NCBI GenBank assembly: GCA_016869535.1
Contig: VGDX01000015.1
Coordinates: 1-64,000, forward strand
Direction: 5' to 3'
From: Alphaproteobacteria bacterium
GTDB taxonomy: Bacteria; Pseudomonadota; Alphaproteobacteria; Rhizobiales; Methyloligellaceae
DNA: 64,000 bases
The notes below the pieces were generated by a model that made no database searches, was not told the origin of the DNA, and was given only the letters and a program-made list of their open reading frames with translations. Made by a program: the position numbers and the translations under genes. Below are positions 9,953-21,731 of this stretch, piece by piece; the stretch's first letter is position 1; the number at the start of each line of letters is the position of its first letter.

Positions 9953-11176
9953 ATGGTCTTGAAGATGGCTAATGGAACTAACAAAGCAGAAGAATTTGTG
10001 ACCGCACATTGCGACCGCACCTTCCTTTCACTCTGGGGTATGGCAAATCCCTTTGGGGATGATCCAGGGAAAGAACTTTGCGACTATATCGTGGTCTGCG
10101 ACCCTGATGTCATCATCTTCTCGGTGAAGGAGGTCGGACTCACCCCTAAGGCCGAGCCACATGGCGTTGAGCGATGGTTGCGGAAGGCGGTAGATAACTC
10201 CCTCAAACAAATCTACGGCGCAGAGCGCGCACTGGCCTGCCTTGACCGCGTTAAAGACAGGCGAGGCCGCGTAATCAATTTACCAGCATCTCAAAAAAGG
10301 CAATTACATCGTATCGCTGTTGCCTTTGGTAGTGGCGGCCACGTGCCGTTGGCGATGGGAGACTTTGGCCATGGTTTTGTTCACATCATGGAAGAGCGCA
10401 GCTTTCCTACTCTATTGCGCGAGTTGGATACTATCAGCGACCTATCAGCGTATCTTACTCACAAGGCCGCGCTCATCGAGGCCAACCGACGAGTCTTCTT
10501 CAGCGGAGAGGAAAACCTCCTTGCGCTATACCTAAGTGGCAATCGGGCCCTGCCGCCGGGTGATGTTCTCTTTGTCGACGAGGATTTTTGGCGAGCGTTC
10601 ACGGATAGCCGGGAATACAAAGCACGCCGTGAAGCGGATCGCGCCAGCTATGCCTGGGATAACGTGATCGAATATGTAACGAAGGACCTACAAAAAGGCG
10701 ACCTTCTCTATGCTGACCCACCAGATGAGGCTGAGAGAGTCTTGCGGGTCATGGCGCGAGAGGATCGACTTTGTCGACGGTTCTTGGGCGAGTCGCTTAG
10801 CGAGGTGCTTCTTGGGGGGCGAGTGCGTTCGCGTATGGTTCAATCGATGTCAGGGGTAGTTTACGTGTTTTTAGGTCTTCCGAGAGGCGAGGATCGGCAA
10901 TATCGAATTGCAGAACTTGGACTACGCTGTAAGGTTGCTCGCGGCCAGTTTAGGGATGCAATAACCGTGGTCGGCATCGCCTCCGAGCGGGGAGACGACC
11001 GTAAGCCGGGTCTTTCCTTCGATCTTCTCCTACTGGAACAGGCCGAATGGACGGATGCTGATGAGCAACAGGTAGTTCGTATCAAGGAAGAGCTTGGGTT
11101 CTTTAGCAACCCTGAGACCTCGTCTAGGAGAGTTGACGAGTATCCAAAGGCAGATGCAGAGACTGAGAGCAGCTGA
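9953..11176 (+). CDS. Uncharacterised protein with PD-(D/E)XK-like motif, next to tRNA
   Basis: A 407-residue protein I cannot assign to a named family. Near the N-terminus the segment GKELCDYIVVCDPDVIIFSVKE looks like the core of a PD-(D/E)XK nuclease fold: Glu, then Asp, then hydrophobic strands ending in a Lys. A conserved-looking helix with KQIYGAERAL follows. The rest is mixed alpha/beta with no signal peptide or membrane helix. The gene begins 59 bases after the tRNA 3' end. By eye it is lower in GC and uses rarer codons than its neighbours, which suggests horizontal acquisition at the tRNA. No integrase or repeated tRNA end is seen. It is convergent with the sulfotransferase gene. A start four codons later is possible. 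Function unproven; a nuclease role is inference. Confidence 0.75.
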   Translation: MVLKMANGTNKAEEFVTAHCDRTFLSLWGMANPFGDDPGKELCDYIVVCDPDVIIFSVKEVGLTPKAEPHGVERWLRKAVDNSLKQIYGAERALACLDRVKDRRGRVINLPASQKRQLHRIAVAFGSGGHVPLAMGDFGHGFVHIMEERSFPTLLRELDTISDLSAYLTHKAALIEANRRVFFSGEENLLALYLSGNRALPPGDVLFVDEDFWRAFTDSREYKARREADRASYAWDNVIEYVTKDLQKGDLLYADPPDEAERVLRVMAREDRLCRRFLGESLSEVLLGGRVRSRMVQSMSGVVYVFLGLPRGEDRQYRIAELGLRCKVARGQFRDAITVVGIASERGDDRKPGLSFDLLLLEQAEWTDADEQQVVRIKEELGFFSNPETSSRRVDEYPKADAETESS

Positions 11177-11194
11177 ACTTGATTTTCCTGTCCC

Positions 11195-11893
11195 TTAAAA
11201 CTCGTAATTCAGCAGTCTGATTTCCGGCGCGTACCACTCGGCCACGCGCTCCCGGGTGGCATCGGAGTAATAGCTCCGATAGTCGCTGGCTTCGTCCTTG
11301 TCGGGGGTGACATTGGTGCGCGGGACGTCAGGTGTCTGTGCCACGCCGGCCATTGCGAGCGCCTTGGCCAGATCGTCCTGAAGCGACTCGTAGCGGCCAA
11401 CGAAGTCGACGGCGAGCGCTTCGTCGATCGTGTAGATGGCAAAATTGGTGACGAAGGCGCGGCGGCGGTCCTGCATGAAACGCTCGAAGCTTGGACGATA
11501 GATTTTCGACTTGGTCTTGTAGAGATACCAGGAAACCTGCCGGTCCCACGGATTGCGGTCGAAGGCGAATTTGAAATAGCTTCGCCACACCTCTTCGCCG
11601 ACATAGTCGCGCACCCGCGATGCCGGCATATGTTCGTAGAAGCCGACGGTCGGATGGTAATAGCGCTCAGGCCGTCCGAGCAGTTTCCGCCATAGCGGGC
11701 GCTGCGGTTTGAGCGGGTGCTCGATGCGGTAATTCTGCGGACCCCGACCTTTGCGGTCCTCCTCGCTCTCCTCGCGATAGGGCGTGATCACGTCCGAGGG
11801 ACCGCATAGCTCAGACAGCGCCGCCTCAATGGCCGTGCCAGCCGTCTTCTTGGTCTTGAGGAAAATGAATTTATGCTGGTGCGAGATGATCAT
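11195..11893 (-). CDS. Sulfotransferase-family protein (copy 1)
   Basis: A 232-residue protein of the Sulfotransfer_2-like group. The N-terminus KFIFLKTKKTAGTAIE contains the 5'-phosphosulfate loop signature (K-x-x-KTAGT). The region FAFDRNPWDRQVSWYLYK supplies the Arg and following residues of the 3'-phosphate-binding motif. Such enzymes move sulfate from PAPS to sugars or other acceptors at the cell envelope, although several bacterial members are uncharacterised. No signal peptide. It is one of two adjacent paralogues on the same strand separated by 18 bases; the two share the N-terminal motif, the RNPWDRQVS block and the ALAVDFVGR segment. Acceptor substrate unknown. Confidence 0.85.
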   Translation of the reverse strand: MIISHQHKFIFLKTKKTAGTAIEAALSELCGPSDVITPYREESEEDRKGRGPQNYRIEHPLKPQRPLWRKLLGRPERYYHPTVGFYEHMPASRVRDYVGEEVWRSYFKFAFDRNPWDRQVSWYLYKTKSKIYRPSFERFMQDRRRAFVTNFAIYTIDEALAVDFVGRYESLQDDLAKALAMAGVAQTPDVPRTNVTPDKDEASDYRSYYSDATRERVAEWYAPEIRLLNYEF

Positions 11894-11911
11894 AGGAAGG
11901 GCAGCATCACT

Positions 11912-12604
11912 CTAAAATGTGTAGCCGAGAAGATCGATCTCCCGCCGATACCAGTCCCCGACGATGTCGCGTGTCGTGGGGTCGTAATAATCGCGATAGG
12001 GCCGCTCGTCCCGGCGAAATGTGGTCTTGGCGCGCGGCATTTCGCCATTCAGCGACAGGCCCACTTGCTCGAGCGCGTGCTTGAAATCGGCGTCAAGCGT
12101 CTCGAAGCGGCCGACGAAATCGACTGCCAGCGCGCCGTCGATGGAATAGATCTCATAATTGTTGATGCGGGCCCGCCGGTCCGAATGAATGAAATCGGCG
12201 AAAGGCGGTGGGGTGGATTCCCGCCGGTAGCGGTGATGATAGAAGGAGACCTGCCGGTCCCACGGATTGCGATCGAAGGCAAATTTGAAATAGCTCCGCC
12301 AGGCCTTGTCGTCATTGAGCAGCGCCTTGGCCTCTCCCGCCGGCATGTGATTGTAAAAGCCGTAATCCTCGGCCGTGAATTTCCAAAAGCGGCGCTTCCA
12401 GAAGGGGCGTGGGCTCTGCCACCAGCCATGCAGCCGCCAGTTCTGCGCACCACGCCCGCCCGAGCGTTGCGCCTCGTCGATTTTAGTGAGTGGCGTGATG
12501 ACATCGTCAGGCCCGCAGAGCCGGCTCAGCGCCAGTTCGATGCTGGTCCCCGCCGTCTTCTTGGTCTTGAGGAAGATGAATTTGTGCTGGTGAGAAACGA
12601 TCAT
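11912..12604 (-). CDS. Sulfotransferase-family protein (copy 2)
   Basis: A 230-residue paralogue of the preceding entry, beginning MIVSHQHKFIFLKTKKTAGTS and containing FAFDRNPWDRQVSFYHH. The frame runs open for 108 further codons upstream, but that extension overlaps the TerB-like gene on the same strand, has no family similarity and reads as out-of-frame coding sequence. The ATG matching the start of copy 1 is therefore used. A GGCGGGCGG stretch just upstream may serve as ribosome-binding site. Probably PAPS-dependent modification of a surface glycan or lipid; the substrate is not inferable. Confidence 0.85.
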   Translation of the reverse strand: MIVSHQHKFIFLKTKKTAGTSIELALSRLCGPDDVITPLTKIDEAQRSGGRGAQNWRLHGWWQSPRPFWKRRFWKFTAEDYGFYNHMPAGEAKALLNDDKAWRSYFKFAFDRNPWDRQVSFYHHRYRRESTPPPFADFIHSDRRARINNYEIYSIDGALAVDFVGRFETLDADFKHALEQVGLSLNGEMPRAKTTFRRDERPYRDYYDPTTRDIVGDWYRREIDLLGYTF

Positions 12605-12674
12605 TACCGCCCGCCGGTATGGGCCGAGATTGGGAGTTTTACGACGCTTCGCTAATGGGAAGCGAGAGGGGATT

Positions 12675-13094
12675 CTATGGCCTGCCGCGCTCAGTTTTCT
12701 GTCCCGCGAGCCAAATGGTGAGATCCTCGAGGATGGCGCCGAAATGGATCTCGGGGATTTGCAGCGCGGCCGAGATATCCTGAAGCTTCTTGCGTTCCTC
12801 GCCGGCGATGCGGTTGTCGGCGAGCAGGACGAGATAGGCAGAACGGATAATCTCTTCCTTGGCTGGAACGCCGAGGGTTTTGCCTGCCGTGCCGAATTGA
12901 GCCAGCAAATCGCCTTTGGCGTTGGCATCGGCGGTGCGGGTGATCTCCTCCTCGCTCAGGGGATGTCCCGTGCGGTCCTGATAGACTTGCTGAATAAGGC
13001 GGATCTCGCGGCCATCGAGTTCGCGATCGGAGCCTGCCACCGCGACCATGGCCTTGAGAATCCAGTCTGTTTCGGTCCCTCGGTTGTCTGTCAC
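12675..13094 (-). CDS. TerB-like (tellurite-resistance TerB family) protein
   Basis: About 139 residues forming a TerB-like helical domain. VAVAGSDRELDGREIRLIQQVYQ and LLADNRIAGEERKKLQDIS are the two D-x-x-(L/I)-x-x-x-E repeats typical of this fold, which can bind metal in some members. The GTG start is preferred because AGGGAG lies about seven bases upstream and because the longer frame would run back across the start of the divergent ELM1-like gene. The domain occurs in stress, membrane-surveillance and phage-defence contexts; the name does not demonstrate tellurite resistance. It is upstream of and possibly co-transcribed with the sulfotransferase pair. Confidence 0.8.
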   Translation of the reverse strand: MTDNRGTETDWILKAMVAVAGSDRELDGREIRLIQQVYQDRTGHPLSEEEITRTADANAKGDLLAQFGTAGKTLGVPAKEEIIRSAYLVLLADNRIAGEERKKLQDISAALQIPEIHFGAILEDLTIWLAGQKTERGRP

Positions 13095-13205
13095 CCCGGT
13101 CTCCCTGGATACACTCAGATTCGATTGTGCTGGGACGCGGGCCCTTTGCCAAGCCGCCTGAAACAAGGCTATGAGGCGAGGCGCGCAGCTTAAGAAGGAC
13201 AAGAG

Positions 13206-14240
13206 GTGACCCCTCTCAAGGTCATTTTTCTCGCCGATACGCGGCCCGGCCATTACCACCTTGCGCAAGGGGTGATCGCCGCTATCGCGCGCCTGCGTCC
13301 CGTCGAGGTCACGCGCATCGAGGTCAAGCGCAAATGGATCGTGCCGACCAGGTGGTTGCGCCGGCGCATCAAGGCCAAGAGCTTCTGGCCGCCGCGCATG
13401 TTGCGCATGGCCTATCGCATCGACGCCGAGGCGCTGCCCAAGGCCGATTTAGTGGTCTCTGCCGGCGGCGAGACGCATATGCCGAATATCTGCGTAAGCC
13501 GGCTGCAAAACATACCCAGCATCTTCTGCGGCTCCCTGCTGCGCGGTCTTGGGCCGGAAAATTTCAGCCTGATCGTGTCGTCCTACGATCGTGATGCGGG
13601 CAGCGACCGCCATCTCGTTGTGCTCAAGCCGTCCTCAATCGATCCCGACGCGCTTGGTCGTCCCACCGAGGTGCCGCGTTATGGACCTCAGCGATACCCG
13701 GCCATCGCCGCGCTTCTGATCGGGGGCAATGCCGGCACTTTCCGCTATGGCCGCAAGGACTGGGCGCGGCTTTTCACCTTTATCTCGCAGGTTTCCAAGG
13801 CCTGGGGTACCACCTGGCTCGTCTCCACCTCGCGCCGCACACCGGATTGGGTCGCTGATCATGTCGCCGAACTGGCCAAGCACGATAACATCGTCGCCCG
13901 TTTCGTCGACTACCGCACCGAGGGACCAGGCACGCTACCCGAAATCTTCGCCAAGGCAGAGGTGATCGTCTGCACCGAGGATTCGAGCACCATGATCTCC
14001 GAGGCGGTATCGGCAAGGCTGCCGGTGGTGGGGGTCGCGCCGGCGAAGCACCATTTCACCGATGAGGAAGCCGAGTATCGTGGCTTCCTGGTCCGCAACG
14101 ATTGGTGCCGCGTGCTGCCGATCGCGGACCTCACCCCGGAGAGCTTCGCCGCGGCCCTCGCCGAGATCGAGCCGATCGAGGAAAATCCGCTCGATGCGCT
14201 AGCTCGCAAGCTGAAAGAGCGCCTTCCCCAGCTTTTCTGA
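13206..14240 (+). CDS. ELM1/GtrOC1 family putative glycosyltransferase (DUF1022)
   Basis: A 344-residue protein starting with GTG after an AAGGACAAGAG stretch. The N-terminus KVIFLADTRPGHYHLAQGV and the C-terminal half with VIVCTEDSSTMISEAVSARLPVVGV and the DEEAEYRGF region match the mitochondrial fission ELM1-like family found in alphaproteobacteria and plants. The architecture is GT-B-like (two Rossmann halves), so an envelope-glycan transferase role is plausible but not shown. It is divergent from the TerB-like gene, with only 111 bases between their starts. No signal peptide; probably cytoplasmic or membrane-associated. Confidence 0.85.
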   Translation: MTPLKVIFLADTRPGHYHLAQGVIAAIARLRPVEVTRIEVKRKWIVPTRWLRRRIKAKSFWPPRMLRMAYRIDAEALPKADLVVSAGGETHMPNICVSRLQNIPSIFCGSLLRGLGPENFSLIVSSYDRDAGSDRHLVVLKPSSIDPDALGRPTEVPRYGPQRYPAIAALLIGGNAGTFRYGRKDWARLFTFISQVSKAWGTTWLVSTSRRTPDWVADHVAELAKHDNIVARFVDYRTEGPGTLPEIFAKAEVIVCTEDSSTMISEAVSARLPVVGVAPAKHHFTDEEAEYRGFLVRNDWCRVLPIADLTPESFAAALAEIEPIEENPLDALARKLKERLPQLF

Positions 14241-14318
14241 CTGGATTGAGTCCAGAGCCGGGATTGGCTAAAAGCGCGGACGCATTTCCAGCAACGCCCA
14301 ACCTGCCGAAGGGTCCCA

Positions 14319-15977
14319 ATGGCCAGCCCGCAATATGTCTATGTCATGAACCGCCTGTCGAAGACCTATCCGGGCGGCAAGCAGGTCTTGAAGGACGTGA
14401 CCTTGGCCTTCCTGCCGGGCGCCAAGATCGGCGTGGTCGGCGTGAACGGCGCGGGCAAGTCGACGCTTCTGCGGATCATGGCGGGTGACGAAAAGGAATT
14501 CGTCGGTGAGGCCTGGGCCGCCGATGGCGTCTCCGTCGGCTACCTGTCGCAGGAACCGCGGCTCGATGAAACCAAGGATGTGACCGGCAACGTCATGGAG
14601 GGCGTGGCTGAAAAGAAGGCGAAGCTTGACCGTTATAACGAGCTGGCCGTGAATTACTCCGACGAGACCGCCGACGAGATGGCGCAACTGCAAGACCTGA
14701 TCGACGCGCAGAATCTGTGGGACCTTGAAGCCCAAGTCGAGCAGGCCATGGACGCGCTGCGCTGCCCGCCGGGTGACACTGACGTCAAGACGCTCTCGGG
14801 CGGCGAGCGGCGCCGCGTGGCGCTGTGCAAGCTGCTGCTGTCGAAGCCGGACATTCTCCTGCTCGACGAGCCGACCAACCATCTCGACGCCGAGAGCGTC
14901 GCTTGGCTCGAGCATCATTTGCGCGACTACCCGGGCACGGTGATCATGGTCACGCATGACCGCTATTTCCTCGACAACATCACCGAATGGACGCTCGAGC
15001 TCGATCGCGGCGCCGGCATTCCCTACAAGGGCAGCTATTCCTCATGGCTCGAGCAGAAAGCAAAACGCCTCGAAGTCGAGGGCAAGCAGGAGGAGGCCAA
15101 GCAGCGCACCTTGACGCGCGAGCTCGACTGGATCAGGGCGAGCCCCAAGGCCCGCCAGGCCAAGTCCAAGGCACGCATCCGTGCCTATGAGGAGCTTCTG
15201 GCCGAGGCCGGGCGCGACAAGACCGGCAAAGCGCAGATCACCATTCCGCCGGGCCCGCGCCTCGGCGAGGTGGTGATCGATGCGGAAGGTCTCAACAAGG
15301 GCTTCGGCGAGACGCTGCTCATCGACGGCCTGTCCTTCAAGCTGCCGCCCGGCGGCATTGTCGGGGTGATCGGGCCGAACGGCGCCGGCAAGACTACGCT
15401 ATTCCGCATGATCGTCGGCGAGGAGAAGCCGGACGATGGCGCGATCCGTGTCGGCGACACGGTGAAGCTCGGCTATGTCGACCAGTCGCGCGACGCGCTC
15501 GATGCCAAGAAGTCGGTTTACGAGGAGATTTCCGGCGGTAACGAGGTGATCAAGCTTGGTCAACGTGACGTGCCGTCGCGAGCCTATGTCGGCTGGTTCA
15601 ATTTCAAGGGGTCTGACCAGCAAAAGAAGGTCGGTCAGTTATCCGGCGGCGAGCGCAATCGCGTGCATCTCGCCAAGATGCTCAAATCCGGCGCCAACCT
15701 GATCCTGCTCGACGAGCCGACCAACGATCTCGATGTCGAAACGCTATCCTCGCTCGAAGCCGCGCTCGAAGACTTTCCCGGCTGCGCCGTGATCATCAGC
15801 CACGACCGCTTCTTTCTCGACCGCATCGCCACCCACATTCTGGCGTTCGAGGGCGACAGCCATGTGGAGTGGTTCGAGGGCAATTTCGCCGACTACGAGG
15901 AAGACAAGAAGCGCCGCCTGGGTGAGGATTCGGTGCTGCCCAAGCGCATCAAATACAAGAAATTCGCCCGGGCTTAG
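14319..15977 (+). CDS. ettA: Energy-dependent translational throttle protein EttA (ABC-F)
   Basis: 552 residues, essentially full length for EttA (about 555). Two ABC domains are visible. The first has Walker A GVNGAGKST, signature LSGGERRRVALCKLLL and Walker B ILLLDEPTNHLD. The second has GPNGAGKTT, LSGGERNRVHLAKML and LILLDEPTNDLD. Between them lies the charged linker with ELDWIRASPKARQAKSKARI, the P-site-tRNA interaction motif of ABC-F proteins. There are no membrane segments. EttA binds the ribosomal E site and gates entry into the elongation cycle according to ADP/ATP ratio. Transcribed alone or with the ELM1-like gene 78 bases upstream. Confidence 0.97.
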   Translation: MASPQYVYVMNRLSKTYPGGKQVLKDVTLAFLPGAKIGVVGVNGAGKSTLLRIMAGDEKEFVGEAWAADGVSVGYLSQEPRLDETKDVTGNVMEGVAEKKAKLDRYNELAVNYSDETADEMAQLQDLIDAQNLWDLEAQVEQAMDALRCPPGDTDVKTLSGGERRRVALCKLLLSKPDILLLDEPTNHLDAESVAWLEHHLRDYPGTVIMVTHDRYFLDNITEWTLELDRGAGIPYKGSYSSWLEQKAKRLEVEGKQEEAKQRTLTRELDWIRASPKARQAKSKARIRAYEELLAEAGRDKTGKAQITIPPGPRLGEVVIDAEGLNKGFGETLLIDGLSFKLPPGGIVGVIGPNGAGKTTLFRMIVGEEKPDDGAIRVGDTVKLGYVDQSRDALDAKKSVYEEISGGNEVIKLGQRDVPSRAYVGWFNFKGSDQQKKVGQLSGGERNRVHLAKMLKSGANLILLDEPTNDLDVETLSSLEAALEDFPGCAVIISHDRFFLDRIATHILAFEGDSHVEWFEGNFADYEEDKKRRLGEDSVLPKRIKYKKFARA

Positions 15978-16003
15978 CTCCGGCCCTTGCATTGCGCTTA
16001 CAG

Positions 16004-16024
16004 AAGATATAAACATATCTTTAT
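16004..16024. promoter_or_regulatory. Palindromic operator overlapping the ArsR-methyltransferase start
   Basis: A perfect 7-bp inverted repeat, AAGATAT-aaac-ATATCTT (16004-16021), is nested with a second dyad, ATAAA-n6-TTTAT (16009-16024), that runs into the start codon. This is where an autoregulatory site for the winged-helix ArsR-type protein encoded immediately downstream would be expected. AT-rich dyads of this form are typical operators of ArsR regulators. Binding is inference. Confidence 0.6.
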
Positions 16025-17057
16025 GTCAGGTGACGCAAGGACTAAGGCTCAGACGCCAGGTTTATCCCGTGCCGGGGTGCTGGCGGCGCTGCGCGGCGCT
16101 GGCGAGGCCACGCGCCTGCGCATTCTCGCGCTGCTTGCGGGCGCCGAGCTGAACGTCAAGGACCTCACCCAGATTCTCGGCCAGAGCCAGCCGCGCATCA
16201 GCCGTCACCTCAAGCTGATGGTCGAGGCGGGTCTCATCACCCGCTTTCGTGAGGGAAGCTGGGTATTTTTCCGGCTTGCCGATCAAGGCGCGGAGGGCGC
16301 GCTCGCTCGCGCCATCGTCGACAGTCTCGATGCGAGCGACCTGACTATCGCGCGCGACCGCGCTCGCGCCGTCGCCGTGCAGAAGGCGCGCGCCGAAGCG
16401 GCGCAAGCCTATTTCAAGTCGCATGCCGCCGAGTGGGACAAGATCCGCACGCTGCATGTCGCGGAGAAAGAGGTCGAGACCGCCATGGACGAGGCGCTGG
16501 GGCAGGGGCCTTTCCACCTGTTCGTCGATCTCGGCACCGGCACAGGCCGCATCCTCGAATTGTTCGGCGGCCGCGCCGATCGCGCGCTCGGCTTCGACCT
16601 AAATCACGCCATGCTGGCCTATGCACGCATGAAGCTTGAACGCGCGGGGCACGCCCACGCTCAGGTGCGTCATGCCGATCTCTATAACGTGCCGCTGCCA
16701 GACGAAGCGGCCGACGCCGTGGTGCTGCATCAGGTCCTGCATTTCCTCGACGATCCTGGTGCGGCCATCGCCGAGGCGGCGCGACTGCTGGCGCCGGGCG
16801 GTAAGTTGCTCATCGTCGATTTTGCGCCGCATGAGCTTGAGTTTCTGCGCGAGCAGTCGGCGCATCGCCGGCTTGGTTTCGCGCGCGATCAGCTGGGCCG
16901 TTGGCTCGAAGACGCCGGGCTGAAGCTCGAACGTTTCCGCGAGCTCAAGCCGCAACCGTCCGGCGGCAAACTCACCGTCTCGCTCTGGCTTGGCGTGAAG
17001 CCCGAAATGGCAGGCAGGAAACGTAAGCCGAACACGAGAGTAGAGGTCGCCGCATAA
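16023..17057 (+). CDS. ArsR-family regulator fused to SAM-dependent methyltransferase
   Basis: About 344 residues from the ATG chosen here. An N-terminal ArsR winged helix (LNVKDLTQILGQSQPRISRHLKLM, recognition helix included) is followed by a UbiE-like class I methyltransferase with DLGTGTGRILELF as SAM motif I. No Cys pair suggestive of metal sensing is visible in the ArsR part. In alphaproteobacteria such fusions often sit before metF/metH. The gene order here, with its stop overlapping the metF start by one base, argues for a sensor of SAM or S-adenosylhomocysteine that controls methionine synthesis. The frame extends 12 codons further upstream, but that start would place the operator inside the gene. 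Confidence 0.88.
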   Translation: MSGDARTKAQTPGLSRAGVLAALRGAGEATRLRILALLAGAELNVKDLTQILGQSQPRISRHLKLMVEAGLITRFREGSWVFFRLADQGAEGALARAIVDSLDASDLTIARDRARAVAVQKARAEAAQAYFKSHAAEWDKIRTLHVAEKEVETAMDEALGQGPFHLFVDLGTGTGRILELFGGRADRALGFDLNHAMLAYARMKLERAGHAHAQVRHADLYNVPLPDEAADAVVLHQVLHFLDDPGAAIAEAARLLAPGGKLLIVDFAPHELEFLREQSAHRRLGFARDQLGRWLEDAGLKLERFRELKPQPSGGKLTVSLWLGVKPEMAGRKRKPNTRVEVAA

Positions 17058-17980
17058 TGCTTGCATCAACCGACCATAAGAGCCGCTTACTCGGCCGCGG
17101 CGACATCGACGTGTCGTTCGAGTTCTTCCCGCCCAAGACCGCGGCGATGGAGGAGACGCTGTGGCGCTCGATCCGCCGGCTCGAGCCGCTGCGCCCCAAA
17201 TATGTCTCGGTGACCTATGGCGCCGGCGGGTCGACGCGCGAGCGCACCCACGCGACGCTGGCCCGCATTCTGCGTGAGACCACGCTGAAGCCTGCGGCGC
17301 ATCTCACCTGCGTCTCGGCGACCAAGGAAGAATTGGACAACCTGATCCGTGACTATTGGGATCTCGGCGTGCGCCATATCGTGGCGCTGCGCGGCGATCC
17401 ACCGGGGGGAGTGGGCGAGCGCTACGAGCCCACGCAAGGTGGTTATATCAACGCCGCCGATCTTTGCACCGGCATTAAGCGCATCGCGCCGTTCGAGATT
17501 TCCGTCGCCTGCTATCCCGAGAAGCACCCGGAGTCGCCGAATATCGACGCCGATATCGACATGCTGAAGGCGAAGATCGACGCGGGTGCGACGACCGCCA
17601 TCACTCAGTTCTTCTTCGATAATGAGGCGTTCTTCCGTTATCTCGACCGCGTGCGGGCGAAGGGCATCGACATTCCCATCGTTCCAGGGCTCATCCCGAT
17701 CCACAATTTCAAGCAGGTCTCGGGCTTTGCCGCGAAATCCGGCGCGAGCGTGCCGGACTGGCTCGGTCATCGCTTCGAGGGCCTCGATGACGATCAAGAG
17801 ACGCGTCATCTCGTGGCGGCGGCCGTTGCCGCCGAACAAGTGCTCGGTCTCGTGGATCAGAGCATCACCGAGTTTCACTTCTACACGCTGAACCGCGCTG
17901 ACCTCGTTTATGCCATCTGCCATCTGCTGGGCTTGCGTCCGGCAAAGGCCTTCACCGCAAAAGAGAAGGCCGCGTCATGA
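17057..17980 (+). CDS. metF: 5,10-methylenetetrahydrofolate reductase
   Basis: A 307-residue MetF-type flavoprotein. It contains [33 protein letters not shown], the flavin-site region [10 protein letters not shown] and the segment [19 protein letters not shown]. It reduces 5,10-methylene-THF to 5-methyl-THF, the methyl donor for the methionine synthase encoded directly downstream. It lacks the C-terminal regulatory domain of eukaryotic MTHFR, as expected for bacteria. It overlaps the upstream regulator by one base and the downstream metH-like gene by four bases, so the four genes are one translationally coupled unit. Confidence 0.96.
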   Translation: MLASTDHKSRLLGRGDIDVSFEFFPPKTAAMEETLWRSIRRLEPLRPKYVSVTYGAGGSTRERTHATLARILRETTLKPAAHLTCVSATKEELDNLIRDYWDLGVRHIVALRGDPPGGVGERYEPTQGGYINAADLCTGIKRIAPFEISVACYPEKHPESPNIDADIDMLKAKIDAGATTAITQFFFDNEAFFRYLDRVRAKGIDIPIVPGLIPIHNFKQVSGFAAKSGASVPDWLGHRFEGLDDDQETRHLVAAAVAAEQVLGLVDQSITEFHFYTLNRADLVYAICHLLGLRPAKAFTAKEKAAS

Positions 17981-19038
17981 CCCGCGAAGAACGCATCGAA
18001 GCCCTCAAGAAGGCCGCGAAGGAGCGCATCCTCATCCTCGACGGCGCCATGGGCACCATGATCCAGCGCTACAAGCTTGATGAGTCCGGCTATCGCGGCG
18101 AAAGATTCAAGGATCATTCGCATGACCTGAAGGGCAACAACGATCTGCTGGTGCTGTCGCAGCCCAAGATCATCAGCGAGATCCACAACGCCTATTTCGA
18201 GGCCGGCGCCGACATCGCCGAGACCAACACCTTCAACGCGCAAGCCATCTCCCAGGCCGACTATGGACTTGAAGACATCGCTTACGAGATGAATGTCGCG
18301 GCGGCAAAGCTCGCCCGCGAAGCCGCTGACGCCTGGACGACTAAGACGCCCGACAAGCCCCGCTTCGTCGCGGGCGCGATCGGGCCGACCAACCGTACCG
18401 CGTCGATCTCGCCCGACGTCAACAATCCCGGCTTCCGCAATGTGAGCTTCGATGCGCTGGTCGAGGCCTATTCGACCCAGGCGCGCGGTTTGATCGAAGG
18501 GGGCGTTGACATCATCCTGATCGAAACGGTGTTCGACACTCTGAACGCCAAGGCGGCGGGCTATGCCGTCGAGCAGGTCTTCGATGAACTCGGCGTGCAC
18601 CTGCCGATCATGATCTCGGGCACCATAACCGATCTCTCGGGCCGCAATCTCTCGGGCCAAACGCCGGAAGCCTTCTGGTACTCGATGCAGCATCTTGAGC
18701 CCTTTTCCATCGGGCTTAATTGCTCCTTCGGCGCCGAGCAGCTGAGGCCCTCGGTCGATGAGATCGCACGAGTCGCCGGCACTTATGTCAGTGTCTATCC
18801 GAATGCCGGACTGCCCAACGAGATGGGCGAATATGACGAGAGCCCCGAGTTCATGGCGGGTCTCCTCGAAGACTGGGCCAAGAACGGTCTCATCAACATT
18901 GTCGGCGGCTGTTGCGGCACGACACCAGACCACATCCGCGCCATCGCCGCGGCGGTCGCGAAATATAAGCCGCGCAAATTGCCCAAGGTGGAGCACAAGC
19001 TTCGGCTATCGGGCCTCGAGCCCTTCGTTCATGGATAA
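17977..19038 (+). CDS. Methionine synthase, homocysteine-binding subunit (split MetH, N-terminal part)
   Basis: 353 residues corresponding to the first domain of cobalamin-dependent Met[20 protein letters not shown] opens the barrel; the zinc ligands are the Cys in [12 protein letters not shown] and the Cys pair in [11 protein letters not shown]. It binds and activates homocysteine. The protein ends at [11 protein letters not shown], exactly where the linker to the folate domain would follow in single-chain MetH. It overlaps metF by four bases and is followed 10 bases later by the remaining MetH domains. Alone it could resemble a generic homocysteine methyltransferase, but context and the natural break point indicate a split MetH. 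Confidence 0.93.
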   Translation: MTREERIEALKKAAKERILILDGAMGTMIQRYKLDESGYRGERFKDHSHDLKGNNDLLVLSQPKIISEIHNAYFEAGADIAETNTFNAQAISQADYGLEDIAYEMNVAAAKLAREAADAWTTKTPDKPRFVAGAIGPTNRTASISPDVNNPGFRNVSFDALVEAYSTQARGLIEGGVDIILIETVFDTLNAKAAGYAVEQVFDELGVHLPIMISGTITDLSGRNLSGQTPEAFWYSMQHLEPFSIGLNCSFGAEQLRPSVDEIARVAGTYVSVYPNAGLPNEMGEYDESPEFMAGLLEDWAKNGLINIVGGCCGTTPDHIRAIAAAVAKYKPRKLPKVEHKLRLSGLEPFVHG

Positions 19039-19048
19039 GTAACGCGTA

Positions 19049-21727
<2,679 letters not shown>

Positions 21728-21731
21728 GGCC

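Noticed and set aside
9894..11194. Possible att-site duplication of the tRNA 3' end around the nuclease-like gene
   Set aside because: I looked for a copy of the T-arm and acceptor end downstream of the gene and saw none, and no integrase is present.
12605..12928. 108-codon N-terminal extension of sulfotransferase copy 2
   Set aside because: It overlaps the TerB-like gene on the same strand and lacks similarity to copy 1, whose start aligns with the internal ATG.
19039..19048. Frameshift or sequencing error joining the two metH parts
   Set aside because: The break falls exactly at the domain linker, both ends have own start/stop codons, and no conserved residues are lost.
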